A stretch of 64,000 nucleotides of DNA from Gemmatimonadota bacterium (GCA_028877215.1 JAPPFJ010000035.1:310001-374000); one strand, 5' to 3'. Positions 8,528-17,957 are shown, counted from the stretch's first letter. The notes: generated by a model from the letters alone, not told the origin. Numbers and translations: made by a program.

Positions 8528-9466
8528 TCAGGCGTCCTGGCCGAAGCGACCGGCGAAGATCAGAAAATCACTGAACCCAACCGTGCCGTCGCCGTCCAGA
8601 TCGAACCGCGCGTCATACCCCTCATCGCCCTGGCTCAGCCCGAACTTCGCGGCGAACTGCACAAAATCGGCAAAACCCACGGTTCCGTCGCCATCGAAGT
8701 CGGGGGACGTCGTTTCCGATACGCGCGTGTATGTGACCGGTGTCTCATCCTCTAACACCAAAACCACCAGATTGTCGTTCTCGATTGAATACCTGGCGAA
8801 CGCGATCACGTCACGCGCTTGAATTATAGGGTCGAAAATCTCTTGAATAAGTGCGAGACCCAGCAGGACTAACTGAACCAACCCGGCATTCTCGGCCGGA
8901 ACGACCAGGGGAATGATTTTCTCGTAAAACTCGACGACGTCGTTCCCCTGAAGACCGTTTAGCGACATTGAGAAGCTGTCGACAACAGCCTGGATCACGT
9001 TCCCCTCCACGCCCCACGCGCCGATTAACTCAACGGCAAACACCTGCCTGTCCGCAACGAGTGCGCCGTGAAACCTGGACTCTCGGGCCGCCAGAGAGTC
9101 TGCCACGAACCGGATTCGTCCCGCGTCGGCGCCCCATTGTGTAACCAGAGTCTGATTCATGGATTCGTGGGACGTGGTTTTCTCGACGTAGACGAAGCGG
9201 CCATCGGCATGAAACTCGAGTACCCCGGTCGTATCCGCATCGTCGCCGGATACGGTGGCTTTCCACTGTCCGATGAGTTCTTCCGGCCTGTGGGTGCTGA
9301 TTTTGTCAGGCGTACTCCCGTCCGGCAAGGATGCCACCGAAGTGACCGCTGCCCTATGGTTCAGGCGGGCGATGGCGCCGCCGGGCAACTCGGCGCGGCT
9401 CTCCTGTGCGAACAGGACGCCGGCCGCCAATAATTGAGCGAAGATGAACCACGAAGTCTCTTTCAT
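8528..9466 (-). CDS. Secreted lipocalin-like protein with two dockerin-like repeats
   Basis: 312 residues: signal peptide (MKETSWFIFAQLLAAGVLFA), a lipocalin-like opening (LIGQWKATVSG) followed by beta-rich sequence to about residue 255, and at the C-terminus two calcium-binding dockerin-like repeats (DFDGDGTVGFADFVQFAAKF and DLDGDGTVGFSDFLIFAGRF) with the FGLSQGDEGYDARF spacer. GGGAGGG precedes the ATG. The repeat pair should fold as a complete dockerin, probably used for surface attachment or secretion; no cohesin is visible here. Confidence 0.85.
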   Translation of the reverse strand: MKETSWFIFAQLLAAGVLFAQESRAELPGGAIARLNHRAAVTSVASLPDGSTPDKISTHRPEELIGQWKATVSGDDADTTGVLEFHADGRFVYVEKTTSHESMNQTLVTQWGADAGRIRFVADSLAARESRFHGALVADRQVFAVELIGAWGVEGNVIQAVVDSFSMSLNGLQGNDVVEFYEKIIPLVVPAENAGLVQLVLLGLALIQEIFDPIIQARDVIAFARYSIENDNLVVLVLEDETPVTYTRVSETTSPDFDGDGTVGFADFVQFAAKFGLSQGDEGYDARFDLDGDGTVGFSDFLIFAGRFGQDA

Positions 9467-9582
9467 TTGAACCCTCCCACCTGTGACGTGGGTGACCTCG
9501 AATCGCCGGGGTCTCGCGCCGTCACGATGACGTTCGTCGTTCCAACGGCCTCGGCCCGGATCGCCAGTGTGTTGCCGGACAG

Positions 9583-9753
9583 GATGTAAATTCGAATATA
9601 TGCAAGTATATAAAGGTACTTAGACGTCGGATTCCAAGATACTTAGGTCACTGGACGTTAACGGAAAAAACGTCCTTCCTTAAGACCATTTCGGCCCGAT
9701 TCGGAAAGTTTCATCGGGGTGCCGCGTTGCGGTTCTTGCGAAATTGAGGTTAA
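9583..9753 (+). repeat. 175-bp dispersed repeat, copy B
   Basis: Begins GGATGTAAATTCGAATATA, contains GGACGTTAACGGAAAAAACG plus TCC as a hairpin, and ends TTGAGGTTAAC. Homologous to copies A (5142) and C (33056). It abuts the stop codon of the dockerin relic on the minus strand. Confidence 0.7.
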
Positions 9754-9880
9754 CTGCTGACGCCGAAGCTGGCTGCAAAGATCAGAAAATCGCTGAACCC
9801 GATGGTCCCGTCGCCGTCCAGATCGAAGAGAGCGTCGAACCCTGCGTCGCCCTGGCTCAGCCCGAACATCGCCGCGGTTG
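9750..9880 (-). pseudogene. Dockerin-repeat relic
   Basis: Minus-strand frame reading FGLSQGDAGFDALFDLDGDG, then TIGFSDFLIFAASFGVSS and a stop. Nearly identical to the end of the gene at 8528, but with no upstream passenger domain: the frame breaks into unrelated sequence near 9880. Leftover of a deleted paralogue. Confidence 0.7.
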
Positions 9881-9926
9881 GTGATTTCGTTCCAGGTGAT
9901 GACCACCTCGCCATCGTCGCCAGTCC

Positions 9927-10754
9927 TCATGTGCCGGGTGCCGACGGGACCGCTTTGTCGATTAGATATCCGCCGTGACTGATACCGAACAATGCCAGCA
10001 TGCCTTCTCCGACATCCGGCAGCGCATCGGCATTCGGCGTGGACAGAAGCAGGGAGCCGACCGCCACCCCGTACGAGAGCACAACGAGAACCGTGAAGAA
10101 GAACATCTGGATCTTCGCCAGGTTCAGGTGCGCGGCGTTGGAGACTTCCTCCCCGATGAACAGGTCGGACCACCGCGCGTCCTCGATGCTCTTCCTGGAA
10201 ACGATGCGGCCCTCGACCCGGACGTGGGCGGCCAAACCCTCCCGCTGGCTGTCAAGGGCTTGCACCTGGTCATCAGGGCGCATCGCAAGACGGGGATCCT
10301 TCTTTGTATTCTTGAGGAGCGGCGATCCGACCAGGGACGTCGTGCTGATCCCCATGAGGATCCAAAGCGTGTGCGGCACCTCCACGTCAAGCGCAGTCAG
10401 TGCATCGGTCTGGGCTCTGGAAATCGTGATCGCCCCGTAGGATGAAAGCACCAGCACGGTCCAGACAAGCATCTGGAACCGCGACAGGCTGATCATGTTG
10501 CGTTCGTCGATGAAGGCCCCGCGCCAGACGCCAGTGACCCCGAGACCGGCGATCACGATGAAACCCACCAAGGCGAAGACGACGACGAGCCAGGAGGCGT
10601 AGAGGCTCCACGGCCGCCAGACCGCCATCCAGGTGAAAAACGCCAGGATCAGTGCAAGGGCTGCGGTATGCCACCACTTCCACCGCTGACCGGGGAGGCC
10701 GGTCTGCGATTGCCGTGGCGGAAGGGTGTGCGAGGGCACAGACGGATCAGGCAT
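9927..10754 (-). CDS. Multi-pass membrane protein, unknown function
   Basis: 275 residues with about five hydrophobic segments: residues 28-46, 52-74 (WLVVVFALVGFIVIAGLGVT), 95-112 (MLVWTVLVLSSYGAITI), 128-145, and 217-236 (MFFFTVLVVLSYGVAVGSLL). Two matching motifs, SLSRFQMLVWTVLVLSSYGA and NLAKIQMFFFTVLVVLSYGV, sit in the first and second half, suggesting an internal duplication. A soluble loop of about 70 residues lies between them. No transporter or enzyme signature recognised. Confidence 0.75.
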   Translation of the reverse strand: MPDPSVPSHTLPPRQSQTGLPGQRWKWWHTAALALILAFFTWMAVWRPWSLYASWLVVVFALVGFIVIAGLGVTGVWRGAFIDERNMISLSRFQMLVWTVLVLSSYGAITISRAQTDALTALDVEVPHTLWILMGISTTSLVGSPLLKNTKKDPRLAMRPDDQVQALDSQREGLAAHVRVEGRIVSRKSIEDARWSDLFIGEEVSNAAHLNLAKIQMFFFTVLVVLSYGVAVGSLLLSTPNADALPDVGEGMLALFGISHGGYLIDKAVPSAPGT

Positions 10755-10890
10755 CTCGGACGATCTCCTCGTCGGTTACGGGTCCGGCGCCGCGATGATC
10801 AACCACCGAGGCGAAAGACCGAAGTTTCCGCCGCCAGATCCACTGTATTCGGATCTCCAGCACCCGCGCTCCCTTTTCGAGTATTCCTGA

Positions 10891-11067
10891 ATGGAACCAT
10901 TCCGGACCCGGCGAGTGGCTTTCGCTATCAACATCGCTATAATTCCCCACAGATCCATCACGGACGAACAGGCTTTTTGCGCCTGCAACGTCGCCCTTGA
11001 ACTTTCTCAACATAAGCTAACACGTCGATGCGTGACGCTGCTGTGGAATTTCGAACTGTATCAGTGA
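10891..11067 (+). CDS. Leader module copy 2: intact 58-residue microORF A
   Basis: ATG 10891 reads MEPFRTRRVAFAINIAIIPH, RSITDEQAFCACNVALELSQ, HKLTRRCVTLLWNFELYQ and a TGA. The core from HRSIT to LYQ is shared with copies at 6967, 15165 and 18429 (minus). No good ribosome site. Either a small protein family or a conserved leader element. Confidence 0.45.
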   Translation: MEPFRTRRVAFAINIAIIPHRSITDEQAFCACNVALELSQHKLTRRCVTLLWNFELYQ

Positions 11068-11070
11068 TCC

Positions 11071-11148
11071 ATGAGTGATATTTCGCCAGGCGGGGATGCT
11101 TGTGGAACGGGTGGGGCAATGCGGCAGTTTCCGTTTCCGGGGGGCTGA
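11071..11148 (+). CDS. Leader module copy 2: 25-residue microORF B
   Basis: Reads MSDISPGGDACGTGGAMRQ and ends FPFPGG. Starts 3 nt after microORF A, 78 nt like copies 1 and 3. The next gene downstream is the AAA-ATPase-like gene at 11368. Confidence 0.4.
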   Translation: MSDISPGGDACGTGGAMRQFPFPGG

Positions 11149-11367
11149 AGACTCGAGAACCGGGAGCCGGGAGCCGTGCCACAGGCGCGGCGGCGAGACG
11201 TAACGCGAGACGCAAGTAACGTCAGTGAAAAAGCAGTTGTGCAAACGCGGTCGCTATGGTTAAGATACTTTCTGGCAAGCGACGCCTGGTAAACGCACTG
11301 TTAAAGTGGAATCTTTCGAGGCGCAAAAAAGCCGCGTCACGATCCGGCAAACGAATACAGGGGAACC

Positions 11368-12915
11368 ATGACCAGGCAAAGACTCCCCATCGGCATTCAG
11401 ACCTTCCGCGAGATCCGGGAGCACAACTGTTACTACGTTGACAAGACCGCGTACATCCGGCGGTTGCTCAACGAGGGCAAGCACTATTTCCTGTCGCGGC
11501 CGCGGCGCTTTGGCAAGAGCCTGTTTCTGGACACCTTGAAAGAACTGTTTGAGGGCAACGAGCCACTCTTTGAGGGGTTGTACATCCACGACCACTGGGA
11601 TTGGCAAGTGCGCCATCCCGTCCTGCGACTCAGTTTCGGCAGCGGCAACTTTAATGAGCCTGAGATCTTGCACAAAGAGGTCATGGCACAACTGGACGCC
11701 ATTGAAGAAGAAACAGGCGTCGATAGCCACTACGACAATGCGTCGGCCCGTCTTCGTCATATTATCCGGATGCTGCATCGCCGGATTGGACAACCCGTCG
11801 TGGTGCTGATTGACGAATACGACAAGCCGATCCTGGACGCGCTGGAAGTCCCGGATATCGCCCGCGCCAACCGCGACTACCTGCGCGGCCTTTACGCCAC
11901 CATCAAAGACTGCGACGCGCACGTCCGCTTCACCTTCCTCACCGGCGTCAGCAAATTCTCCAAAGTGCGCCTCTTCTCCGGACTCAACAACCTCACCGAT
12001 ATCACCATTGAACCGCGCTATTCCGCCGTTTGCGGATACACTGAAGCAGACCTCGACGCCGTATTCGCGCCGGAGCTGCCCGGCCTGGACAGAGAGGAAA
12101 TCCGTGACTGGTACTACGGGTACAGCTGGCTGGGCGATGAAAGGGTGTACAACCCCTTCGACGTCCTCCTGCTCTTCCACAAGCGTCGCTTCGGCGCGTA
12201 CTGGTTCGAGACCGGCACGCCGACCTTCCTCATCGAAACCCTGTTCAAACGCCGCGTCAGTTCCCTCGAACTGGACAACATGATTGGCGACGATGAGCTG
12301 TTATCCACCTTCGACGTCGATGATATCGCAACCGAGGCCCTGCTCTTCCAGACCGGATACCTCACCATCACCGAACAGGAAGACCTCGGCGGCACGACAC
12401 TCTACCGGCTGGGTTATCCCAATCGTGAAGTGCGCCAGAGCCTCAACGAGAGCCTGTTGCGCTATCTGGTTAAGGACTCAACCCGCCTGATGGCGAACAC
12501 CGTGCGTCTGTATCGCCTGCTGGAAGCCAACGACTTTGCCGGGCTGGAGACCCAATTCCACGCGTTCTTTGCCGGCATCCCCTACGAGTGGTACACCAAC
12601 AACGACGTCGCCCGCTTTGAAGGCTTCTACGCCAGCGTCTTCTACTCCTATTTCGCGGGACTGGGGCTGAATATCACCGTGGAAGACACCAGCAGCCATG
12701 GTCGCGTCGATATGGCCGTGCACTTCAACGATAACGTCTATCTGTTCGAGTTCAAAGTGGTCGAGATGGCGTCTGAAGGCGCGGCAATGGCGCAATTGCA
12801 GGAAAGGCGTTACGCGGACAAATATCGCGGCCTGGGCCAGCCGATTCACCTGATCGCCGTCGAATTCAGCAAGAACGCGCGTAATATCACGGCTTTCGAG
12901 GTCGCACGCGCATAA
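11368..12915 (+). CDS. AAA-ATPase-like / PD-(D/E)XK nuclease-like protein
   Basis: 515 residues with the architecture of the AAA-ATPase_like plus PDDEXK_9 family. The N-terminal hallmark IGIQTFREIRE and YYVDKTAYIRRLL is followed by a P-loop-like FLSRPRRFGKSLFLDTLKEL (residues about 38-57), a Walker B-like VVLIDEYDKPIL (about 145) and FLTGVSKFSKVRLFSGLNNL. The C-terminal nuclease-like core is GRVDMAVHF then YLFEFKV (about 448-468). Members are abundant in Bacteroidota and uncultured FCB genomes, often in many copies; their function is untested, with a nuclease, mobile or defence role suspected. Length and motifs look intact. Confidence 0.9.
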   Translation: MTRQRLPIGIQTFREIREHNCYYVDKTAYIRRLLNEGKHYFLSRPRRFGKSLFLDTLKELFEGNEPLFEGLYIHDHWDWQVRHPVLRLSFGSGNFNEPEILHKEVMAQLDAIEEETGVDSHYDNASARLRHIIRMLHRRIGQPVVVLIDEYDKPILDALEVPDIARANRDYLRGLYATIKDCDAHVRFTFLTGVSKFSKVRLFSGLNNLTDITIEPRYSAVCGYTEADLDAVFAPELPGLDREEIRDWYYGYSWLGDERVYNPFDVLLLFHKRRFGAYWFETGTPTFLIETLFKRRVSSLELDNMIGDDELLSTFDVDDIATEALLFQTGYLTITEQEDLGGTTLYRLGYPNREVRQSLNESLLRYLVKDSTRLMANTVRLYRLLEANDFAGLETQFHAFFAGIPYEWYTNNDVARFEGFYASVFYSYFAGLGLNITVEDTSSHGRVDMAVHFNDNVYLFEFKVVEMASEGAAMAQLQERRYADKYRGLGQPIHLIAVEFSKNARNITAFEVARA

Positions 12916-12966
12916 ACGACCCGCCAGATCATTAGCATACAGGTCCAGACGCCATCCCCCGCGTAC

Positions 12967-13640
12967 CTATTTCAGCAACACCATCCGTTTTACAGCGGAG
13001 AAACCGCCCGCCTGGATCCTGTACAGATAAACGCCGCTGGCAACGCGTCGGCCCACGGCATCTGTCCCGTACCACGTGACCGTGAACGAGCCCGCTTCCT
13101 TCCGTTCGTTCACCAGCACCCGCACCTCCTGCCCCAGTACGCTGTATATCGCCAGTCGCACGTCCCCCGCCTCGGGAAGCTGATACCCGATCACCGTCGA
13201 CGGATTGAACGGGTTCGGCATATTCTGTCTTCCGCTACCCGGAGGTCGGGCACTTCGTCAGGTGGGATGAGTCCGGCCAGGTACAATTCGATAGGGCTGT
13301 AGGGCTGGATGTTGATCGCAACTCCCGCGACAGAAAAATGTACGGCGGTGTACCGCCCGCCGCCATGATCCATCCAATCGGCGATGTCAAATCCCCCGAT
13401 ATTCCCGTTTCCGCTGCTGGATCCCCAACGACTGCCATAGGTTGACGGTACAATGAAGTTTGTCCATCGATGCATCAACTCGTGTAATGTTGGGCCTTCG
13501 GACACAATGGACTGTCCGCGCTCTGAGATGGAATAGATGGAATTGCTCCCGAAATTGATCACCCCCTGGAGTTTCTCCGCCGACGCCCAGCTACTATCAT
13601 TGGAGAAAACAGATATCCCGATGCCCTCGACGTCATTCTT
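12967..13640 (-). pseudogene. Broken secreted HExxH metallopeptidase with sorting domain
   Basis: From 13640 down, one frame reads NDVEGIGISVFSND..., then GPTLHELMHRWTNF (a zinc-peptidase HExxH motif), DWMDHGGGRYTAVHF and IELYLAGLIPPDEV. The frame then breaks near 13222 and a second frame gives QNMPNPFNPSTVIGYQLP and the rest of an FlgD-like sorting domain ending FSAVKRMVLLK. The 5' end is cut off by the neighbouring gene at 13648, and an internal deletion removed the linker. A doubly truncated secreted peptidase. Confidence 0.75.
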
Positions 13641-13647
13641 ATCTCAA

Positions 13648-14169
13648 TCAAAAGCGGAGTCCTGCGTCAAGTGACAAGCGCTTAGTTCCGGGTGCTATAT
13701 ATAGTCTGCTGTTTCGGTACGGCACGGGAATATCAATCCAGTTCTCGGACTTTAGGACTGCGCCGACTAAAAGCCCGGCTAATCCTGAACCAGCCGCAAT
13801 TGCTCCACTAACAAGTACAGTAGTGGTGTTATCAAGGTCGGGGATGTACTCGTGCGGCGTTTCTTCTTCCCAATTGGCGGCCAAATTTACAACTCCCACC
13901 ACAACGCCTATCGCGCCACCAACGAGGAAGCCCTTTTTTGCATTGCTGCGCATCCCAAGACTACGTTCGAGTTTCTCGATTTTGGCAAGTGGAATTGATT
14001 GAATATTGTTGTACGGAAATCTGACTTTTAGCGATGATCGATCTACGCTGATAAAGGTTCCTATTGATATCTCATGCTGAGTTTTGATACGAACACGATC
14101 ACCAGCGCTTTGCCCCATGGCGTGGCTTTGGGACAGCAACAAAGCAACTGCGAACACGAGAAATCTCAT
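13648..14169 (-). CDS. Exported protein with glycine-rich membrane segments
   Basis: 173 residues: signal peptide (MRFLVFAVALLLSQSHAMGQ), then a beta-rich part containing GDRVRIKTQH and SSLKVRFP (SH3-like spacing), followed by two glycine-zipper segments (GFLVGGAIGVVVGVVNLAA and LVSGAIAAGSGLAGLLVGAV). GGGAGGATAAT precedes the ATG. Envelope protein of unknown role. Confidence 0.7.
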   Translation of the reverse strand: MRFLVFAVALLLSQSHAMGQSAGDRVRIKTQHEISIGTFISVDRSSLKVRFPYNNIQSIPLAKIEKLERSLGMRSNAKKGFLVGGAIGVVVGVVNLAANWEEETPHEYIPDLDNTTTVLVSGAIAAGSGLAGLLVGAVLKSENWIDIPVPYRNSRLYIAPGTKRLSLDAGLRF

Positions 14170-14303
14170 ATTATCCTCCCTATTGGTTAGCTACTAGTTT
14201 GCTCAAGCAACATCTCTCTGGCGATAACAGCGATTACGCGCCGGACGCCTTCTGCCTCCCTTCCATTGTCAAATGCAACCCCCTCAACCCTGTCAATGAC
14301 ATT

Positions 14304-14669
14304 CTAACCTGGTGCGTACTTGCTTCCGATGTAGCTAAGACTAAGTTGCTGAATTCGATAAGAATTGAGTCCGTGTATCCTATCATTGAGTTCAGCAACA
14401 ACGTCTTTTGCCAGTTCCTCCGCATCGACTTCTTTGGCCAACTTTTCTTCCAGTTCTGTCAACCGAAGTGGGCTATCGCGTGTGGTTTCAGGTGACAAGG
14501 CAAGGAATACTTCATTGATATTGTCCCGGATTTCTATCATAATCTGCTTGAAAGAATCACGGTCTCAATCAACTTGACCCGTCCACCTGATGATTTTCGC
14601 CAAAATCGCCAAGACGCCTATTGCCGCAATGACAATGGCGAGCGTCTCAATCCAATGAGCCAGGCTTAC
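14304..14669 (-). pseudogene. Membrane-anchored small protein with in-frame TGA
   Basis: One continuous minus frame reads SLAHWIETLAIVIAAIGVLA then ILAKIIRWTGQVD, a TGA at 14565-14567, then DRDSFKQIMIEIRDNINEVF and LTELEEKLAKEVDAEELAKD to LSLSYIGSKYAPG. The N-terminal helix, basic stop-transfer and helical tail make sense only if the two halves were once one protein. The expected start codon is GTA instead of ATG or GTG. Two lesions indicate an inactive gene. Confidence 0.55.
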
Positions 14670-14779
14670 ACCTCATCGTTTTTCTTGTCCATGTACCGCG
14701 ACCGATGATTGGCTTTCACGTGCGTTCTCATGAGCACTTCGGCGACTTCCTCCGGGTCCCGATTGGTCTTCTCACGCAT
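14666..14779 (-). CDS. 37-residue charged microORF, possible remnant
   Basis: Reads MREKTNRDPEEVAEVLMRTH then VKANHRSRYMDKKNDEV. The frame immediately upstream is closed by TAG, but a second frame just before it continues in the same hydrophilic style (EAQTREISHIAD), hinting at a longer frameshifted gene. Its stop overlaps the start of the membrane pseudogene. No ribosome site seen. Confidence 0.3.
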   Translation of the reverse strand: MREKTNRDPEEVAEVLMRTHVKANHRSRYMDKKNDEV

Positions 14780-15164
14780 CTGCTATGTGACTGATCTCCC
14801 GCGTTTGCGCTTCGTTCTCGTTGCCCTGATGAGACCCCTTCTTTCGTGTGGATTTACTGGCTTCTCCGTGTGGGTGCGATAGGCAATCCTTTCTGCGCCT
14901 TCTCGTCAATCTCTTTGATCGTCTGTTCGATTGCGAGAAAACGCTTTGCAGTTGACGGGTAGGTTGAACCGCGCAGATCTATTGACTCCGGATGACTGTA
15001 GTGAGATGAGTGGATGGGCCGACGCTGCATCGGGCTGACTCCTATCACGTGCGAACCCTCGCGCATGTCGGCGCACGGCAATGCGCCGCGGATGGACAGA
15101 CTTTGCGAAACAGGAGAATTGGACCTGACGCGATCTGGTGGACACCCATCTTTTCGCAACCACG
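14780..15164. other. Degenerate stretch before the kinase leader
   Basis: No intact gene. The last 50 bp (from about 15115) align with the sequence before leader copy 1 (GACCTGAC, TGG.GGACACCCA.CTTTT, CAACCACGATGAGAG), so the repeated unit starts upstream of microORF A. Confidence 0.4.
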
Positions 15165-15338
15165 ATGAGAGGCAAGGAGATCCGCTTGACAGACGGAATC
15201 GATATCGCTATCATTCCCCACAGATCCATCACGGGCGAACAGGCTTTTTTCGCCTGCAACACCGCCCTTGAACTTTCTCAACGTAAGCTAACACGTTGAT
15301 GCGTGACGTTGCTGTTGTATTTCAAGCTGTATCAGTGA
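15165..15338 (+). pseudogene. Leader module copy 3: microORF A with early stop
   Basis: Reads MRGKEIRLTDGIDIAIIPHR, SITGEQAFFACNTALELSQR, KLTR and a TGA at 15297. In copy 2 the same position is CGA, so a single C-to-T change made the stop. The frame beyond is conserved to LYQ and the final TGA at 15336. Directly upstream of the complete kinase. Confidence 0.5.
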
Positions 15339-15341
15339 TCT

Positions 15342-15419
15342 ATGAGTGATATTTCGCCAGGCGGGGACGTTTGTGGAACGGGAGGGGCGACGCGGCAGTT
15401 CTCGTTTCCGATGGGCTGA
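15342..15419 (+). CDS. Leader module copy 3: 25-residue microORF B
   Basis: Reads MSDISPGGDVCGTGGATRQ and ends FSFPMG. Ends 45 nt before the kinase start, the position of a leader peptide. No clear ribosome site. Confidence 0.4.
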   Translation: MSDISPGGDVCGTGGATRQFSFPMG

Positions 15420-15464
15420 AGACTCGAGAGGCGGGAGCCGCGCCACTTGTCGTGGGAGACGAGG

Positions 15465-17848
15465 ATGAATCCGGCAAGAGACTATAAACGAGAGGTTGAA
15501 CACCTGCAAAAGCGCCTGACCCGCCTGGGAAAGGCGTTCTTGCGTATCAACGAAAGCCTCGACTACACGGCGGTATTGCGGGGTGTTCTGGACAGCGCCC
15601 GGTCATTGACCGACGCCAGGTACGGGATGATGACGCTGTTGGAAGCCGAGGGGCGGGTACGGCAGTGCCTTGTGTCCGGACTGTCACCCGATCACGGCGA
15701 AGGTAGATATAGCGAGCCCGAGAACGACGTCCTGTTGGAACACTTCAATTCAATTGTGGAACCCCTGCGGTCGCAGGACATCAACAGCGACGTTCGGCGT
15801 TTGGGTTTGCCCGAGTTCCGTCCTCCAATGCCGCCTGGTCCCGGATTGACGTTTCTTGCGGCGCCGGTCCGCTACCGTGACGAGAGAGTGGGGACTTGCA
15901 TGCTGTTCGAGAAGGACGGAGGCGCGGCCTTCACCGCTGAAGACGAAGAGGCGCTGATGATGTTCGCGTCCCAGGCGGCGTTGGCGATCACCAACGCACG
16001 GCGATACGGTGAAGAGGAGCGGGCGAAGGCTGATCTGGAAGCGTTGATCAAGACCTCGCCGGTGAGTGTCCTGGTCTTCAACGCCAGGACCGGAGAGATT
16101 ATCTCGTCCAACCGGGAGTCGGTAAGGCTTATGCACGTCCTGCGGATAGAGTGTCGTACCCTTGAAGATATTCTCAACCAGGTCAGGGTCCGCTACGCCG
16201 ACGGACGTGAGCTTTCTTCCGCGGCGTTGTCCGTGAGCAAGTTGCTAAGCAGCGCCGAGACGTTACGGGCCGAGGAAGTCATCATCGAAGGTCCGGACGG
16301 GGACAGGGTCACGGCATTGCTCAACGTGACTCCGATTCGATCGGATGACGGTGGCGTGGCATCTCTTATCGTGACGTCGCAGGACATGACTCACCTGGAG
16401 GAACTAGAACGGCAGCGGTCCGATTTCCTTGCCATCGTAAGCCACGAACTGAGGGCGCCCCTGGCCGCCATCAAGGGCTCGGCAGCGACCGTGCTTGGCG
16501 ACAGTCTTGCTCTGGGCAAGTCCGAGATGCTCCAGTTTTTCCGCATCATCAATCAACATGCCGATCAGATGAACGGACTGGTCAACGACCTGCTGGACGT
16601 TGCGCGCATCAGGACGGGTACCCTTCAGGTCAATAGCGAACCCCTGCCGGTTACCCGACTGGTGGACAGAGCCAGGAGCATGTTCGATAGCGGCGGGGGC
16701 AGGAAAAATGTCCGGATCGAGTTGGATCCTGAGCTCCCGCCGGTGAACGCGGACGGGAGGCGCATAAGCCAGGTTATGGTGAACCTGCTGTCTAACGCGG
16801 ATCAAAACTCGCCTGAACACTCACCCCTGAGGATTTCGGCTTCCCTGGACGGGGCCCACGTGGCGTTCTGCGTGGAGGACAAAGGACGTGGAATTTCCGC
16901 ACAGCGCCTGCCGCACATCTTTAGAAAAATCGCCCGGCACGACGGCGAGGAGGGCCCGGCAAGGATGAAGGATCGGGATGGGGCCTGTCCATCTGCAAGG
17001 GGATCGTAGAAGCCCACGGCGGCCGTATTTGGGTCGAAAGCGACGGCGTGGGTCAGGGTACCCGCGTCACGTTTACCATACCCATCGCTGAGAACGCGGG
17101 AGATTTTCCCCATGCCCTATCGAAATTGGACACCATGGTTGAACGCCCCAGGCGGCGCGGTCAAACCCCCATCCTGGTCGTGGACGACGACCCGCAGACG
17201 TTGCGGAGCGTACGGGAAGCCCTTACGAAAACCGGCTTCGTGCCGGTGACCACGGGCGACCCTGACGAAGTACCCGGGCTTCTGGAACAACACCGTCCCC
17301 AGCTGGTGTTGCTCGATCTGGTCCTGCCGGGGACGGACGGTATTGAGATGATGCGGACGCTCTTCAAGAACGCAGACATACCGGTCGTGTTTCTTTCGGC
17401 ATACGCTCACGAAGAAGCGATCGACCAGGCGTTGGCGGCGGGCGCCGCGGACTACGTGGTCAAGCCCTTTTCTCCCACGGAACTGGTGTCCAGAATCCGG
17501 GTGGCGCTGCGTAAGGCGACGGTGACCGTTCAGAATCTGCAGAAGACGCCCTTTGTTCTGGACGAATTGACCATTGACTACGCGAGGCGCCGGGTGACCA
17601 TCGGTGGACGCGACGTGAGATTGACCGTGATCGAGTATCGGCTGCTGGTCGAACTTTCAGTGAACGCCGGCGCGATATTGACTCACGACCATCTGTTGCA
17701 AACGGTCTGGCGCAAGAAAGGCGGCGACACGAGGCCCCTGCGCTCGGTAATAAAGTCCCTGCGGAACAAGTTGGGTGACGAGGCAGGCAACCCCTGCTAC
17801 ATATTCAACCAGCCGCGCGTCGGCTATCGATTGGGGACAAACGTGTAG
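15465..17848 (+). CDS. GAF-PAS histidine kinase fused to OmpR-type response regulator, frameshifted
   Basis: From ATG 15465 (GGGAGACGAGG upstream) the first frame encodes a short coiled coil, a GAF domain ([20 protein letters not shown] ... [15 protein letters not shown]), a PAS-like domain and a HisKA domain with the H-box [16 protein letters not shown] (His near residue 327). An N-box ([16 protein letters not shown]) and G1-box (DKGRGIS) follow. Near 16956 the frame must shift by one base lost (or two gained). Beyond it the other frame supplies the G2 box ([18 protein letters not shown]), then a receiver ([29 protein letters not shown]) and a winged-helix output domain ending VGYRLGTNV. Restored, it is about 794 residues in one chain. 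Without the shift, the kinase ends at 17009 lacking its ATP lid. Sequencing error or real mutation cannot be told apart here. The signal is unknown; the module acts in the cytosol. Confidence 0.85.
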
Positions 17849-17900
17849 AGGGTCTATAAACCCGACCGTGTCCGTGGTCCATGGATGGCCAACGTAACAT

Positions 17901-17931
17901 ACAACCCCTGGGCCAATCACCCAGGGGTTGT
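17901..17931 (+). terminator. Terminator hairpin after the kinase-regulator gene
   Basis: Perfect 12-bp stem ACAACCCCTGGG / CCCAGGGGTTGT with a 7-nt loop, followed by a T-rich GTTGTTTGT, 50 bp after the regulator stop. A related hairpin lies at 19125. Confidence 0.75.
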
Positions 17932-17957
17932 GTTGTTTGTGGATCTCGTCGGACGCC

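Noticed and set aside
9658-10173. 171-codon open frame on the minus strand
   Set aside because: Runs out of frame through the dockerin relic and repeat copy B and overlaps the membrane-protein gene; a product of repeats.
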